Positions 14,385 through 29,000 of a DNA stretch of 64,000 nt are shown here, in pieces. Position 1 is the stretch's first letter. Each line of letters begins with the position of its first letter. The notes beneath the pieces were generated by a model. It was not told the origin of the DNA. It made no database searches and was given only the letters and a program-made list of their open reading frames with translations. Source of the DNA: Drechslerella dactyloides (Eukaryota > Ascomycota > Orbiliomycetes > Orbiliales > Orbiliaceae); assembly GCA_020064725.1 (NCBI GenBank), contig JAGTWJ010000017.1:1240001-1304000 (forward strand), read 5' to 3'. The position numbers and the translations under genes were made by a program.

Positions 14385-17300
14385 AGCTATTTCGGACATC
14401 CGCTGAATCCACCCTATCCGAATGTACATTTACATTAGCTGGTATCTTTCATGTTAGTAATACTACGTGATCAATAGAAATTAGAAATCTCGTGATTGAA
14501 GAGGTTGTATCATCCATAGGAACGATTTTCCCTTTGGCAACCCCTCCAGGCTGATCCAGGTTGTGTATGCCCAAGTCATTCAGAATTAACCCCGGTCGGC
14601 CATCCTTGAAAGAGCCGGAGCATGGATAGTCTTGTCATGGAGCCGTGCTTGTGATTGGTTCTCCTGAGATCCATAGTTCCACAACGCAAAAAAAATGCAA
14701 CATTCAATGACAGACGACGCGACGAGAGGCCCTTGAGTAGCGTGGGTGTCGTCTAGTGGGCTCGTAAGGGAGCTTGTCGTATCGCCGGGATTGTTATCTA
14801 TCCTCTTCGGTATGCCGCTATCGTGGCGAACCACTTGTTGAGGCTTCGGCGCTTGTCTTTCTTTTGCTTGAGTCGAATTTTTCACCACGATATCCATATG
14901 AAAAGCAAAGTCAAAGAGCTAGAGTTGAGATGCATCAATGAGTGTCGCGTAAAGTGACGAAGGTTTAGATGAGGCATTAAGGATGAATTTCGATATCGCT
15001 AGATAGGTGTTGGTGAGGAAATGTTGGCGATATATCAGGATAAACCGATCCATCAATTTCTTGGCTTCTAAGTGTCCTTGGTTTCATGGACACTCGGATA
15101 CATACCCTCAACTCTACGGATCCCTCGGAGCTTTTGATCGTCCACCGGCACGATGTTACTGACTGATATTGCAATATCTAGCGTGATCATCTGTCTCTTT
15201 AGACCAGCTGATACTCGTGATCCTTCGAGACTTCAGACCTGAACTCTCAGGGTGGTAGCCTTACGCTCACCCCACTACCGCAACAGTATCCCCACTGACC
15301 ACGATGCAGTAAGATTCAGCCCGGGTCGACAGATATAATGATACCCTGGGCCGAGGGGTTACTCCAAGTCCCTGGTGGCCATCGGCTTGCCAGCGATCGA
15401 GCCTCCCCATTCTCGATCCCAGTGTAGCCACCAGATCGGCACCCCATCGGCTGATAAGGTGTGTCTGTAATGGCCCCGCGATGCGACCCTGGCCCCGGGC
15501 TTAGGAAAACACGCCACCATACAGAAAGTGCTGCAGAGTAACGAAGGCAAATCCTTTTTGTCTCGCAGAAGAAGAAATACGAGCGTCACTTACCGACCTG
15601 GCTAATTTCATATGATCAGTTTTCTTAGCGGCTGCATGATCGTATTTGGATGGTCTACGAATGCAAGGAAAAATCTGCTCGTCTAATACCTGCAGGCAGA
15701 TGAAGCACACTGGCAGTGATATTAACAATCAAGCCGGTCTCGGCTCAAGGAGTTGAATCTAGACACTGATGGAGGCTGACAACTGTAACTACGCCATCTT
15801 GATCATTCGCAGGTGACAACATGAAATAATTAAGCGGCAACCGCATCGAGTAAACTATCCCTTAGATATTAGAACTTCAGGCTAACATGCAATAGTTGCA
15901 TGAACCATTCTGCACGACAGACGAGAGGCGCTCGACACGCAATGCACCTCATACCGCTTTCACTGACTTTTTTTGCCGTCGCCGCCTGGAGAATTCTTGT
16001 TCACAAATCAGAAGGCTTGCGCTAGTCAACCCAGCCTTTCGGGCTTTTAGTAGAAATGGAGGCCGTCGTTAAGTGATTTACATTCGATTCGAGTCGTTTA
16101 GTGTGTAGAAACGCACCTAGTATATGATTCTGCATTTGCCGCTTGGGTCATTACCTGCATGATGGAGGCTAGCTATGGCTTGTTCGGAAAAAATTTATGC
16201 TTCAATATGCAGCTGCAGCTGATATTACAAGCTAATGATACACATCTCAGAGTTTTCCCAGCTAACACACCGCTGTTTATCAAAGAAGAAACATGAAAAA
16301 TAATCGAAGACGACATATGCAATTGCACTTTGTAAACCTCGTTTCGACTTCTCCCTAACCGACCGACCAGCCTATCGATAATCCTGTTGTGGTGTTTAGC
16401 GAGGTTGGCGCGAGTTGGTCAAGGGATTGGTTCTCACACAAAGGAAACAAATCTGCACCGTGTCGTGTCGTTCGGGTTAGCGAGGACGAAGAATGGCATT
16501 GTCAAAAGAAAATTGCAGAAGGCTAGCTACACATCATCTCACACGAGTATTCGTTTGGTGTGTTTGTACTCAAGAGTGTACGTAGCATAGCCGAAAGATA
16601 GTTATGGTACATGTAGATACATCATCCGACCGTACCCGTGAGCACCATTGGGCGTTGTGGGGAAATCCCAACCTCGGAGGAGTTAGGAGAATTCGAACCG
16701 ATTTATTGGATGTGGACCCGAACAGACTGCCTAGGTGGGTTGTGGGTGGGGTCCGTTGTGTTGCTTTCCTCTCCCCCACCTTCCCACCCTCAGCTGAAGC
16801 TCCATCCAAGAAATCCAGCATTTTGGACTAGCTGTTCTTGATTGTAATTGGACGCCATGGACCCAAAACAGGATCTAGCCGTTGTCCTGCACTTTACTTT
16901 TTGAGACGTTTTGATAATCGTCAAGACCGTGTTACTGACGGCGTTTTTCCTGCTTAGAATGAATCCTGATTCTCGACTGCGATTGATAGACAGTTGTTAT
17001 GGGCGAGAGGTTACGGGTGCAGGATAAAACCGTCTGGAGATCAGAAGGTTTCCAGAGAGTGTATTTGATATAGTGTGCATGTAGATTAGAATTATATTCG
17101 CACATGGTACCGCTAATTTCCTAACCAGGACTATAGTTACAAGATTTCAAACGCCCAGTATTTTTTTTTTGTAAGAAGGAAAGATAGAGGATTTTGGAGG
17201 GGAATAGCGAGCGGCAGTCCGAAGCCACAGAAGTGTGCAATGCACGGACAGTCATGAGGTCGTTAAAACAAAGAGATGACCGAAGCCTACAGCCCAAGCA

Positions 17301-17472
17301 ATAGCATTACCCAAAAAAATGAAAGCGAAAAGAGAAAAATAACCCAAACCGACCAACCGTGAACCAGGAGCAAAACAAACCGATGACCAGCAACCAAACC
17401 AGAGCGGGAATAAACAGAAACACAAAGAAATAGAAGCAGCGGAAACGAAATTTGGAATGAGATAGATTGAAA
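14385..17472. other. Intergenic, no gene recognised
   Basis: About 3.1 kb between the F-box gene and the 3' end of the Zn2Cys6 gene. Only short overlapping frames (up to about 100 codons) are present on either strand, none with a motif. An A/T run occurs near 17,161-17,170, beyond the end of the regulator gene. I see no RNA gene or repeat here. Confidence 0.55.
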
Positions 17473-19868
17473 TCAGTAGTATTGCGCGTAGATTAGGGGA
17501 TTTGACATTGTGCTGAACTTGTCTCTCCGTTCTTCAGGCGGACCAGATGTGACAAGATTGATCTTGTAGTGGTGGTCCTCCGGGAAGGTTGTGGCGATCT
17601 GGTCGTTCAAGGAGTAGGTATACTCAGGGGACAGCTGAATAGTTGGCGGAGCAGTGGTAACAGGAATGCCATGGGGATCGTATGGCATTGGAGCACCAGC
17701 AGTTGGGAGGAAGCCTGGAGCGATCTGGAGCGGCTCTGCTGTAGTATAGTTTGTGGTCATGGGCTGCCATGGCGAGGAAACACTGCTATCACTAGTACCA
17801 GAGTCCGAGGAGGTTGGCTCCATCGGATGGACATTGGAGGGGTTCTGGCGGTACGTTAGAATGAGTTTTGTCCTCCTGAGCAGTCGCTTGGTCGGCCGGA
17901 TGCGACTTCCAGAGAAAGGAAGGCGGTCGCTCCTTAGGAGATCAAGCATCATCGCTGATATCCTTGAGAGGTCCTCCTGCTTGGTGGGGTTCGCAGATGG
18001 CGCCTCCGTCCGATCGCCAGCGTAGAAGTTCACGAGGTGTTGCAATACCCGAGCGGAAACATCCAAAGTCAGAACAATGAGTTCTGTCGGCAGCTCAGCG
18101 TTATTCAACTGTGGAATTTCCTGGCCTGTGAAATGGGGGCCGAGGAGGGGTTGCTGCAGAATGAGCTTGAGCATTGCCAGGAGTTCTTCGGCCTTCCTGT
18201 CATCAATGAGCTGCTTCTGAGGGTTTTGCTCCCCGGACTGCGGGAAGAAGATTGCAAACTCAAAAATGGAGAACATGAGGTCAGACTCCGCTCTGGACAT
18301 CGAGTTCTGTGAGGCACTGTATGAGGCCTTGCAGACGTTTTCAATAGCCACTCGGGACTGTGCTGTGAAAGACTCCATGAGCATTCGCTTGTCCGATGGC
18401 TGTGGAGCATTGGGGTTTGGCCATCCGTAATGGGCAGGTGTCGAGGGGAAAAATCTCTCATGCTGATCGTAGATAACTAGTAGCCGAGAGGCGGTCAGTG
18501 TTGTGACGCTCAAAGAGAGGAGGCTCCGCAGTGATTTGGCCTGGGCGTTCAGTGTAGACACGTTGTCCGAGGCAAGGTCCAGTTCAACGAGCTTAGAGTC
18601 GGTTTCATTGGAGATAACCAGTGTGGTGAAAGACTTGGTTTCTTCAAGATCAATGAGTGAGGAATCGATCTGGAGAAGCATCCATAACCGCAGGGCGGAG
18701 GTAATCCATTGCATGTTAATGATGAGCTCCGTTTCGACTTCGCCCTCGCAGACTCCATTGATCTGGCTTGTGCACGGGCCATCGCCCTCTGTAATACCTT
18801 CCCATAGAAGGCGGACCACGCGGGAAGCGACTGTAAAGTAGCAGATTGCCTGCTTCGGTCGGTTCTGACGAAGTTCATGCCATCCAAGTAGAATCAGAGT
18901 CTGCGCTGTGGACATCGATGCAGTTGAATATGAAACGTTTTGTAGGCAGGCGATGGCCCAGTAGTAGAATTTTTCAGCCTCCTCTTGGCTTCCCTTCGAT
19001 ATACTAAAACCAAAGGCATCCGATAGCATGATCGACAAAAGAGCATGATCGTAGTCATTGTTCCTGATGCTACGAAGGAAGAGGGTTTTGGAAATGATGC
19101 AGGAAAGTGGGTGAGCCGACAGCCAAACGTCGATCATCTGTAGCGTCGTATGGGTTTCGTTCGAGGCTAGTGGGTCTTCCACCGGCAGGCGTGGCGCTGG
19201 ATCAAACATTCTCGAGCTCCGGTCCATAAGCATGCTCTTGGAGATAATTCTGGATTTATTCCGGCCCAAAGGCTCACATCCTAGACTGCTGACATTGTTG
19301 CACACCGTTTCGATTATCTCGTAATTTATTGTCTCCAGAATCCTTTCATTGTCGATATTTGGTAGACCCAGGCTGGCGGTTGATGTATTCTCAGATCCGT
19401 GGATAAACATCTCCTGGGCGCCGCCATCCATCTGTCCGGAGGGACGAGGACTGCCATTCTTGACTGAGTACGAAGACCGTTTGCCAAAGAAATCTTCGAA
19501 TGTAGATCTTAGTTCTACAGACAGGTTGTCGTTTGCAAGATCCGGAGTTTGGGAAATGTAATCATAGGCATTTTGAGTGAAGTTTGGCCCTAGCTGAGGA
19601 GGCCTGTTTCCCTTGACCTTCTCGACTCGTCCTCTTATCGCTCCATTCTTCGGTCTTCCTTTGGAGGCTTCGGCTTCGTAGACGCAATCAATATTGCGTT
19701 CACGGCAGGCAGAACAAATATTTTGGCCTGAGCATCGTATCTTCCTCAGCCGACAGAAGTGGCAGCTCCTCCGCATATTCACGTTGGCGTGTGCAACGGC
19801 TAGGTACCGGGGCAAGTTAGCAAAGCTAGACCCTTGATAGTTCAAAACCGAAAGTACTTACTCTTCAT
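17473..19868 (-). CDS. Zn(II)2Cys6 fungal transcription factor (2 exons)
   Basis: The predicted protein is 777 aa. It is a nuclear regulator with an N-terminal binuclear zinc cluster: Cys15, 18, 25, 31, 34 and 41 (C-X2-C-X6-C-X5-C-X2-C-X6-C), followed by a basic linker (SKGRPKNG). The middle part is helical and resembles a fungal MHR regulatory domain. The C-terminal about 130 residues are rich in Ser, Pro and Thr. The long open frame begins only with TTG at 19,845, so a short upstream exon is inferred: ATGAAGA at 19,868-19,862, an intron at 19,861-19,800 (GTAAGT donor, GCTAAC branch point, CTAG acceptor), then exon 2 from 19,799 in frame. The zinc cluster thus starts 14 residues from the N-terminus. 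Target genes are unknown; neighbours on both sides are distant. Confidence 0.88.
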
Positions 19869-20013
19869 TTTGATAGGTAAAGAAAATGTCTTCAAGGAGA
19901 GAAAGAAGGGAAGGCCAGCAAAGAAAATTAGAAGGTATATCTAAATAGGCAGAAGAATGAGCTTGGAGGTGCTGCGGACTCAAAATGCGAATGCTTGAGG
20001 TTAGGGACGGGCA

Positions 20014-20021
20014 GTTATATA
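20014..20021 (-). promoter_or_regulatory. TATA-like box of the Zn2Cys6 gene
   Basis: Reading on the minus strand, TATATAAC lies about 150 bases before the inferred ATG at 19,868. A pyrimidine-rich stretch, typical of fungal 5' leaders, lies between them. Position and sequence fit a core promoter, but no transcript start is known. Confidence 0.4.
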
Positions 20022-23000
20022 TCTTGATATGCCTGCCCCCCCGCAGCAGTGTGTGAGTATTAAATATGCACCTAAATGCATCCCAAAGCCTAACAAATGT
20101 TAGAGCCTATCTTAATCCGAGCGGATTGAACATCTGCAAGGACTCCAAATGGGGCTGGCAAGGGTGCTCTTTGCGACAGATTGAATCAACCAGAGCTGCG
20201 CAGGTGCATGATGGACGTCTAATTCCCCCGAGCAAAGTCGAGGACCCTGTCCTGCTGCATATTACAGTCCGGTATATCCACTGAGAGCAGATCATATGGC
20301 GGCACATCCATTTCTTTGTTTTTCCCCCATCTTGATTTTCTTCTTTGTAGGTAGACTTTCTTTTTTGAAGGATATTTCTTTTTTGCTATGATTTCTTTTC
20401 TCGTACTTCCTTCTTTCCCACGTTTCTTTTTCCCACGCATGCATGTGGTTTTCTTCTTCGAGTGGTGCGCTAAACTAGTCCTACTGCGAAAGCTAAGACT
20501 TTTTGCTACATGTGCAAAATAGATGGGTGCCAGAAATTCGCTGTGCTGGGCTTACCGAAAACGTCCTGAACCGTGGTGGGCAAGGTAGCCAGCCCAGCCC
20601 AGCCATGCCCTGTGTCCTGGGGCAACAGAAACCCTGCTAACGGTCGTGTCCCGAACCATCTGCATGTTAACCCGAACAAACGCCATGTTTGCCCCAGTCA
20701 CCGATAGGCTTAGTAGTTGACCAGGGGTTTCAGCTCAAGGGCCGATTTGCCCCGGGGTTTATTTCCGAGGCCCGGATGCCAGACCTCCTTCCCGGTAGCT
20801 GGCAACGGGGTCAGGCCTCGATGATCTTATCAAAATAACGTTGCTCTAGTGAGATGCCAGCTCCCTTCTTCCTTTTTCTCAATTTTTCAAGCATCTCCAT
20901 ATTAGGAGTAGTGTTTGGGCTCCCGCCTTAGTCTTCTTCGAACGTGTACACCGCAAGGTTCCCTTCGTCAAGGAAGACAAGTCACCCAGACGTGAGGTGC
21001 TCATGCCTGGCCAGTCCGCGATTGCCTATTTTGGTCACCGCTAGACTTCACAGCCAACGTCCTTCAAAACGCTCGACGGATGGGTCAATGAAAGGCAGAT
21101 CCGCCTGCCGTGTATTCGTTATCTGCGTATCGGCCAACTTACGTACCAAGGCCGCGATGTATCATCTGCCGTCCAAAGGTGTGAAGGAAGGGCGTCCCAC
21201 AAAACAATTCGGGGTTGTCAGCCGTAGCAAAAAACGCTGCAGCGACCTCCTGCAGCGACTATTGGTATAGCGGCTCTCGCGAAGGAGTCGTTGCGTCACA
21301 GACCTGGGTGTGGAGGAAATCCTCAGCTGGCTCTTGTCGTCACGGCTTGATCGATGGGCGTGGCCGATTTGACCGGTTTTCTCACATTTGGTCCCCGAAG
21401 TGTGTCGGTGAAATGGTTCTATCTGCAACTACGGCAATTGATTGGTGGTGCAGGCAACACTCGCATACCAACCACGCCGACTTGCATCTGCTCGTCCTCT
21501 TGACCTTTGTCCTCATTTCATTTTCGTGTGTCTAATCTGCTCCTATGTGACGACAGAATGTGTGCATGCGTGAACTTCTGTTATTTCTCTGTCTCTTCTC
21601 ATGATATATTTTCTCCACGGATTTTGGTCTAGCAGTCACAGGGAACAGGGGTAACAGACTCAAGTGTGGGGCGATACCGTGACAGCTGTACTCATGACGC
21701 TTGCATGCCAAACGCGGTACCTCCGCCGTTGTATCTTTCGGTCGGAACTGAAAACATGGTTACATGCCTGACAGATGCTATAATACAGAGAGGAGAGAGA
21801 GATCAGTGCAGTGGGACCTCGAAGTGAGACAATGTCTTGCCTTCAAGGATTGATTTCTTGTGCGAGGCATACTATTATAGTCGGAGTATACTACTAGATC
21901 CGCTGCTCACAGGCACACGACGACTCAGCTCTCTTGGACTCTACTTTTTACACACATTGCCTTATTACACAATCAATATGCACGATGAATTCCAGGATCC
22001 GTGATCAGAACTATTCCACCACTGACACCATCCCTATACTATGTATGCTTGCGCCGGGCCCAGCTGAATTTGCATTCATCAGGCACCTAGGCAATGACTG
22101 GATAGAACTGATATATGACTTGCGAAAGCCGGTTTGAAGTGATCGGAACCGCGAATAGCTTTTCGACAACTATAGTCACGAACAAACGTAAGGCATTTCT
22201 TCGAAAGTACCGCCTTTATAATCACATACCCATTGCTATCCATATTCATACTGTGTTGGTCGGTATACCAAACGAGGCTCGAGCGCTGATACTGAGGGAC
22301 GTGATAGCGTGAGGACTGTTTGATGATTGATATCGCACCTCGATGACACGGATATCACGACAAACGGTTGAAACAAAATTATTGAATTTTGAATCAAGTA
22401 TGCATATATGATTGAATGCATAAGTGATTGGAAGGTTCAAATTTGACATGCTATACTAGGGGCCGTATGAACATATAAAAAATAAGGTTCGATAGCACAT
22501 ATGCACATCAGCTTCTGTGGAACATTTTTACTTGAACTATAAGTACTTACTTAGCTATCGAAATACGAATAATTGTGCTTCGTTCTCGCTAGCTCGTCTT
22601 GCCGCACATGCGATGTCCACAGGCCGCAAAATCTACTAACCGTCATTGTCAGTGTCAGAAGCTTTCAAGCCCCTTTCCGTCACAATGGAGCGGTGTCGTA
22701 TATGACCATCTCGTACCCAGAACCAAATAGAAGTAATTCGAGATGCACGTATTGCGATACGAGACTTAGTATTGTACATACGAACGCGGGTACCCCTCCC
22801 CCTCCTTCACACGAATTAGCGGTCACAGAAAGCGATGGCCCACGATTGCACGATTGCCCCTCTAGGGCTTCCACCTCTGCTTATACATAAGTCGGTAACT
22901 TTAAATTCATGAATATTGAAAATGGAACATTCGGAGACATCGATTTTACCTTACCTGCGAAGGCATTATCATACTATATTTCCGTGTGCACATTGAAGCA

Positions 23001-26000
23001 TACAACGCGGGCACATTACGCATACATAAATGGCCAGACATGCTGAAATGACATGATTTAGGTCCAGTTCAGCCCGTAGCCATATAGAACTGTCGGTGAA
23101 AAGAGCCTTTCAATGGTATAATGTGGCAATATGAAGATTCGAAGATCACGGCCCTGGGAAAAGCCTACAACGGGCGGTCTTCCCAAAACCCGATAGCATC
23201 GATACCATGCTTGATGACATGACAGAGGTGCTAGCCAATCTATTGCAGTGTGATAGCCTCACAGAATGTGCCTGGCTGGCTGTGCGCAAACAAGGTTCAC
23301 CAGCAGGCATAGCCTTGCCAAGCAGACCTCGCGCGGCCTCGCCTAATCATTCCCTTCTTCACAGCTTGGCAGGTGTTGCTGCGGTGCGCACGCCCATGTG
23401 GAGAAGCGTGATAACATGTAGGTACCGACACCGTCTTCTTCGACGGCATCTCGACTCGACGGCAGCGTACGCTATCCGCACGCATCCGTGAGATACGGAG
23501 TATTCCAGCGTCCCGGCACCATTACAGATCTCACTATTATTTCTGAGGCACTTCCTCTTTCAGCTGATCGACACCCAAGGACCTTTCCGGCGGTGACAAC
23601 GACCGCTCAGGTCTGTTTGTTTCATGGCGACGAGGCTAGCACCAGCTGGTCCTAGAACCGACCGAACAGAGCGGCCTGCGACTCAGAGTCAGTCGGGGTG
23701 TCCGGTACGCCGTTTGTTTCACTATCGCCGGCGGCCACGCACCAAAACTGTCGACAGGGGATGCACAGCTGTACTGGCGCCGCTCCATGCATCTAAGCTT
23801 CTATCTCCAAAAGGCGCAATGGCATTAATTGCATTGAATGTCGTCAGTATTTGCACCAGCCATTTAACGAGATCAGGCGGCTGCGATCGTGATAACGTTC
23901 GCGCCGCATTGGAAATGATGAAATTGAGTGGCTAGGTCCGGTGGCCTCAAGTGGCCCAGTCACCCAGAGCCAAGCATTTACTGGGCTCGTCTCCATCTCC
24001 CTCGCAATTAGCAACCGAACGTCGCTTGGTACTGGTTCCATGCGGCTTCTGAGGCCTTGGGGCTGTTACGACATCGGCCGAAAACGGCCATCCCACTCTT
24101 GGACGAATCGTGACTGGGACAACGTGGCTGCGCGGCACAAGCGCCACAGCGCCCAAATTATCTGGTCATTGGCTCATTTCCACGCTGCGATGAATTCTAT
24201 CACGCATTATGTACGCCGTAACTCGACTCCATCTGACCAATGCAAGCACAAAAGCCGTATGCTACATACGTACTATCTCAGCCTCTCGTTTATTCTTTGA
24301 TGCAGGGCCGCTTAACATCCCAAATAAGCTTAACTCCTCATTTGCAGTTGGCGCAAAGTCCGAATGCCCAAATGTAAATCGCCCGATCTCCGATATTGTA
24401 TATAGCTAGCCTAGTAGGCACCACCTAGGGCAGACAGACCACCACTTTTCACTAGTATGGATATCTCTCGATGGCTTAGACTATTAACTAAGTATCTATG
24501 ACCTTAGAAGGGCTTGTCCCAGCCTTCCCGAACACAACATTGTCGTGGTGATTGCATCGGTGGTCGACCAGCGTCAGTATGTGACAAAAATTGCGAAAGG
24601 GGCTCGTGGCTGAGCTTCGGTGTATAGTAGACTCCCACGCAAAGTCATGCACTAACGCATGCGCGTGACTGTTTTACATGTCTGGTTTCCATTGTTCTTC
24701 ATTTTCTTGATTTTGACTTTTTCTTGATATTTTTACTCAGTACAGTAGTTCGCTGTTTGCTTCGCGTCGCTTGGACACTTCACTACTTCAGCAGGCGCAC
24801 GTGGGAGTTCGAACCGATCTAGCGACATGCAAGAGCAGGGATGCTCCTTAAAATCCTATAGCGCAGAATGATATTTACTTAGTTAAGACATGTATATCAT
24901 TGAAAAATTCCGAATCTAGAGGTTAAGATGTGAAAATAACCTTGTAAATTACATACATTAGCCTATCCAATTGCTACATTAGTCCATATTACGTGGTTAT
25001 TTTGAGATTTCAACGGTATTTCGAAACAGAGAAGCGCAGCCCAAAAATCTCGCTTCGAGAACAGCCTTTGTTTTTTCAATATAACTACACTTAAGTAATT
25101 GCGATCTCGTGCAGCCTCTTCCTTTTCGCGCTCGCTTTTCTTCTTCCGTCCCTCATTTTTATGACAGATATTTATTTTTTGCTCATTCGAAACACCAGGG
25201 AATCTGGAGGACGCCTGTTTCAGACTGGCCGCAAGCCCGATCCTCACGGGACGGCTTCACTAACCTCAAATATCTTTTTACCCTCGTCGTCAAGCCCCCG
25301 GTACGAAAGGTTAAACCATCCTCGAATAAGATAATCAGGAGAATACCGTTAATGCCGGCCCGGATAGACAATCCTTTTTCAACAAGTATATTCAGGTACG
25401 CTTCAACGTTCACACACATCTTAACGCCTATTGAATATGAGTTATTTTGGGACTTTCTGTGTCGGATACAACCCCAGCGTTAACCGGAAATGGTATTTTA
25501 TGGGATTTCCTAGATCTGCTCATCCTACAATGGCCTGTTTGTGTATTTTCCAGCCCACGGCAGTGGCAGATTGTCTCGAATTCAAAGATTCAAAGGGCGT
25601 CTTTGCATAGGAAGTCCACATGATGGCAAGCAAGGCAGCAGTTAACGACGTAAACGGCTTAGAAGAGAGCCAGGACTCATTTAGAGATTGTCCCTAGATA
25701 CAGATTTTCCGGGTTTTCATTTACCCGCAGTTGTGTAAAATGTCTTACAGCGTAGAGTACACGAGATACATTGCGCAATTGCCCCTGTATCGCGGCCAAC
25801 GTGCCTAATCGATCAGTACTTAAACCGTTAGATTTCTTTCCGTTGTGCGTAGCATCGGTCCGGATTATGTTACAGACTGTCGCAGCGGACGATACCGGCA
25901 CACGAGCACGTCGACTTGTCTAGGACGGCTATCTAGTGGCTCTATGAAGCCACTACCTTTCAATCTAGGCGACGGTTGCGAATTTCTGCCATATATCGGA

Positions 26001-29000
26001 GTCGTGATTAATTGCTCCGTGAGATATCACATGCGAACACTTGAGGCTGATAGTCAAAGACTGGCAGACGCCGATGCTCATTCTGCGTTGGCGGATCGTA
26101 TAGATATCCTATGTGATTTATTGATTCATGATATAATCCCCTTAATAGGGTTACACAGATGACATTGTACTTTATACAATCTCTATATACACCGTATTTA
26201 CTTGTATTTCCGAGGTCATAGCTGCGATCCCCTGGGTCATGCAATTGTGCGTTGAATATACCGGGTCGACGAAACAACCAATGGCCTCGCAACTTCGAAT
26301 GGGTCCAGATACCAAACACAGAATACGCAACCCTATGCCGAGCGATGAAAACCAGGATGGCATGACTTGTGAACCACTATAGAGCGACGGCTTAAGTGAA
26401 TCAGGAGCTCTGCGTTGGAGGCAAAGGTACTCTACCCGGACCGATAGCCTCGCCTACAGATTGTCCAGGATGCCTCGTCATCCCAGACTACGACAATCCC
26501 TGATTCGCTTGTACCTGTCTATAGACGTTGCGTTGATTACCGGGTTCTTGAAGAGTAGCCGTATTTCGGTAAAATGTCTCGCATTGTTCAACGGTTGACA
26601 AGAATAGATCCTACGTTTAACGTAAACTGTATCATATTGATTGAGAAGCCTACACGACCCCCGTGTTCCTTTTCTGTACATGAGGGTATACAATGAACAT
26701 ATTTACAAAGTGATCGATGTATATCCCCAGAAGCGGTAGATATTATTTTCAGTTATGCAAAATAATAGTCTGCTGCATCGGATACTCGGAGAAATAAAAT
26801 ATAAAACAGACTTTGTATCAAACATATAGCGTTTCTAAGTCATCAGTACAACCGGGGGCGCCCGGTTTGTCTCTGTCTTACTCTTGCTGTCCGACTATCT
26901 CTGCGATTGTGCCCCGGTATGCAAAAATCAGTTGTTGTGAACTTAGTATCAAGTACACCCCGCGATAAGACAGTGTTAAACAGGCATTGGTACCGGCTGC
27001 TACTATTATATTGGCCCTCTCGCAAAGGATTTTGTGAGAACTAGGAGCGCCTCGACGTTAGCCGGTATCGTCACGTCCATCGACGACTCTGTTCAACATC
27101 GGAAAAGTCGTAGGCTTTACAATCTCGCCCTACTATTCGGTACCACCCCGTCTCCAAATGCTTCATTAGATGATTACAAAACACTGAACTGTTAGCCACT
27201 TATGAACACGGCATGTCATGGGAAGGGGGATAGAGTATGAGGTCTGAGATGATCGTGACTATCAGTTCTGTGATGTCGTGATTATATCTAGCAAAAATCC
27301 CAATGTATTAATATTGCTGGCTGGAGGCAGTGAATTAGCGATCTTGAGATGACGCAGGTTAGAAAGCTAGCATCATTATTTAGACAACCGCTGCCGGGTT
27401 CGCAACTGGTTATCACAGACGGGGTTATTGGACAAGTGATAACTATTGTTGTATGACCAACTAACAAATATGCGCGAAAAACAAGCCATTCAAAAATTGC
27501 AAATTGTGAGTTAGACCCATCCTCATTGCCAGGAATAAAATAACAAGGCCTCCACAAACTATTCAGAAGAGGATCTAGGGGTGAAGGACCAGCAGCTACA
27601 GCTTGGAGCTAATAATAATAATACGTATACTCTGGATGTAGTCGTCTGTTTGCGATATGACTGGTGATAACGTTCAATCCGAGAGTGTACCAGAACTACA
27701 CTGCGTTGGAGGTCTCTTATATGAATCAATAGTCTTGAACATGTATTTGGGAGCAACGACGAGGCGATTATCTATACAGGAGCGCCGTAACTTTAAGAGC
27801 GAAACCCCGAAGGGGCTATCTATCTTGTCTCGTAGACCAAACTGCGACGATGAATATTTATCAAGCTCAAAGTCAAACCAGTCCTGACCGTAGGGACGAT
27901 GTCTGGGATAAAAGCTCGGATACTTATCCTTACATGTGAGATCACCCCATGCTAATGATGACAAGTATCCTGACTTTTCAGTACAAATATCTGCCAGTGC
28001 TTTTTCCCACCTGTAGCTCAGCGAGGCTGACAATGCTGCAAAATCATATGCGAATGATCCATATCTGCGGATGTCGTCATATCAGCTGGTGTTGTCTAAT
28101 ATTGTCTGGCCATCTCGGGGGATTGCAGTGGATATATATATTCAAAGCATACCGAAGCTGCCCTAACTTACGCTAACATCATTTAGGTCGTCCCTTGATC
28201 ATCAGCTCATGCTCATGGGATACCGGATACACTCAGAGGTTGATTCCAGTTTCCGATTTGCAACCGGGGTTGCATACAGAGATTTAGAATGCCTGAAATT
28301 ACAATTGCCAATGCTTAGGGTAAGACATATAGACAATTTTCTACCAGCTGCCACTGCCAGGGATACTATTGTATTGTGAAGGGCTATAAACCTGTTGGTA
28401 TTGAGAAGACGGGGCTGCGGGAACAAAATACAACTGTGTTGGGAGATGTTGGAGTTGTCACATCACGGTCGCACAACACATAGCGGCCGTCGAATCGACA
28501 GGGGCATGCCAGCATGAAGACCCTCCATCTTCTAGCTTCTGGAGAAGGAAATTTAGAGGGACTGAGGCGCCCGAGCCTGCTGCACGTTGCTGATGTCGTG
28601 GTTTCCCTTCGTAAGTCTCGCGAGTCGCGGGCCAAACTTACCCCAATTCCTTCTCGTGGCACATATCCGTCGACAATTCTTGAAACGACCATCTATAATA
28701 TATACGCTCATGACGTCGAATCATAGGACTCAGAAGACTCGAGTGATAGTATTACAACATCGTAGTAAGAATTCTACTTCGACCTTCAAATCAGAGCTCT
28801 AATGTGATCTCCCTCGAGGCCTCGATTTAGATATGCGGCTGGGATGTATAGGCGGTTCGCAGGTAAGATTATAAGAGAGTATATGTATATATATATTCTC
28901 GGATCGGATCCAAAACATTGCTATCTTTGTTCCATGAGACCCGTCTAGATGCATCTTCAAACATGCCAGAAGCAGATGCCAGTTTATTATACGTAGATAT

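Noticed and set aside
16604..16841. Two overlapping plus-strand frames and a TTCGAACCGAT sequence thought to be a tRNA T-loop
   Set aside because: No acceptor stem, D-arm or anticodon arm can be folded around it. The similar sequence near 24,811 fails in the same way.
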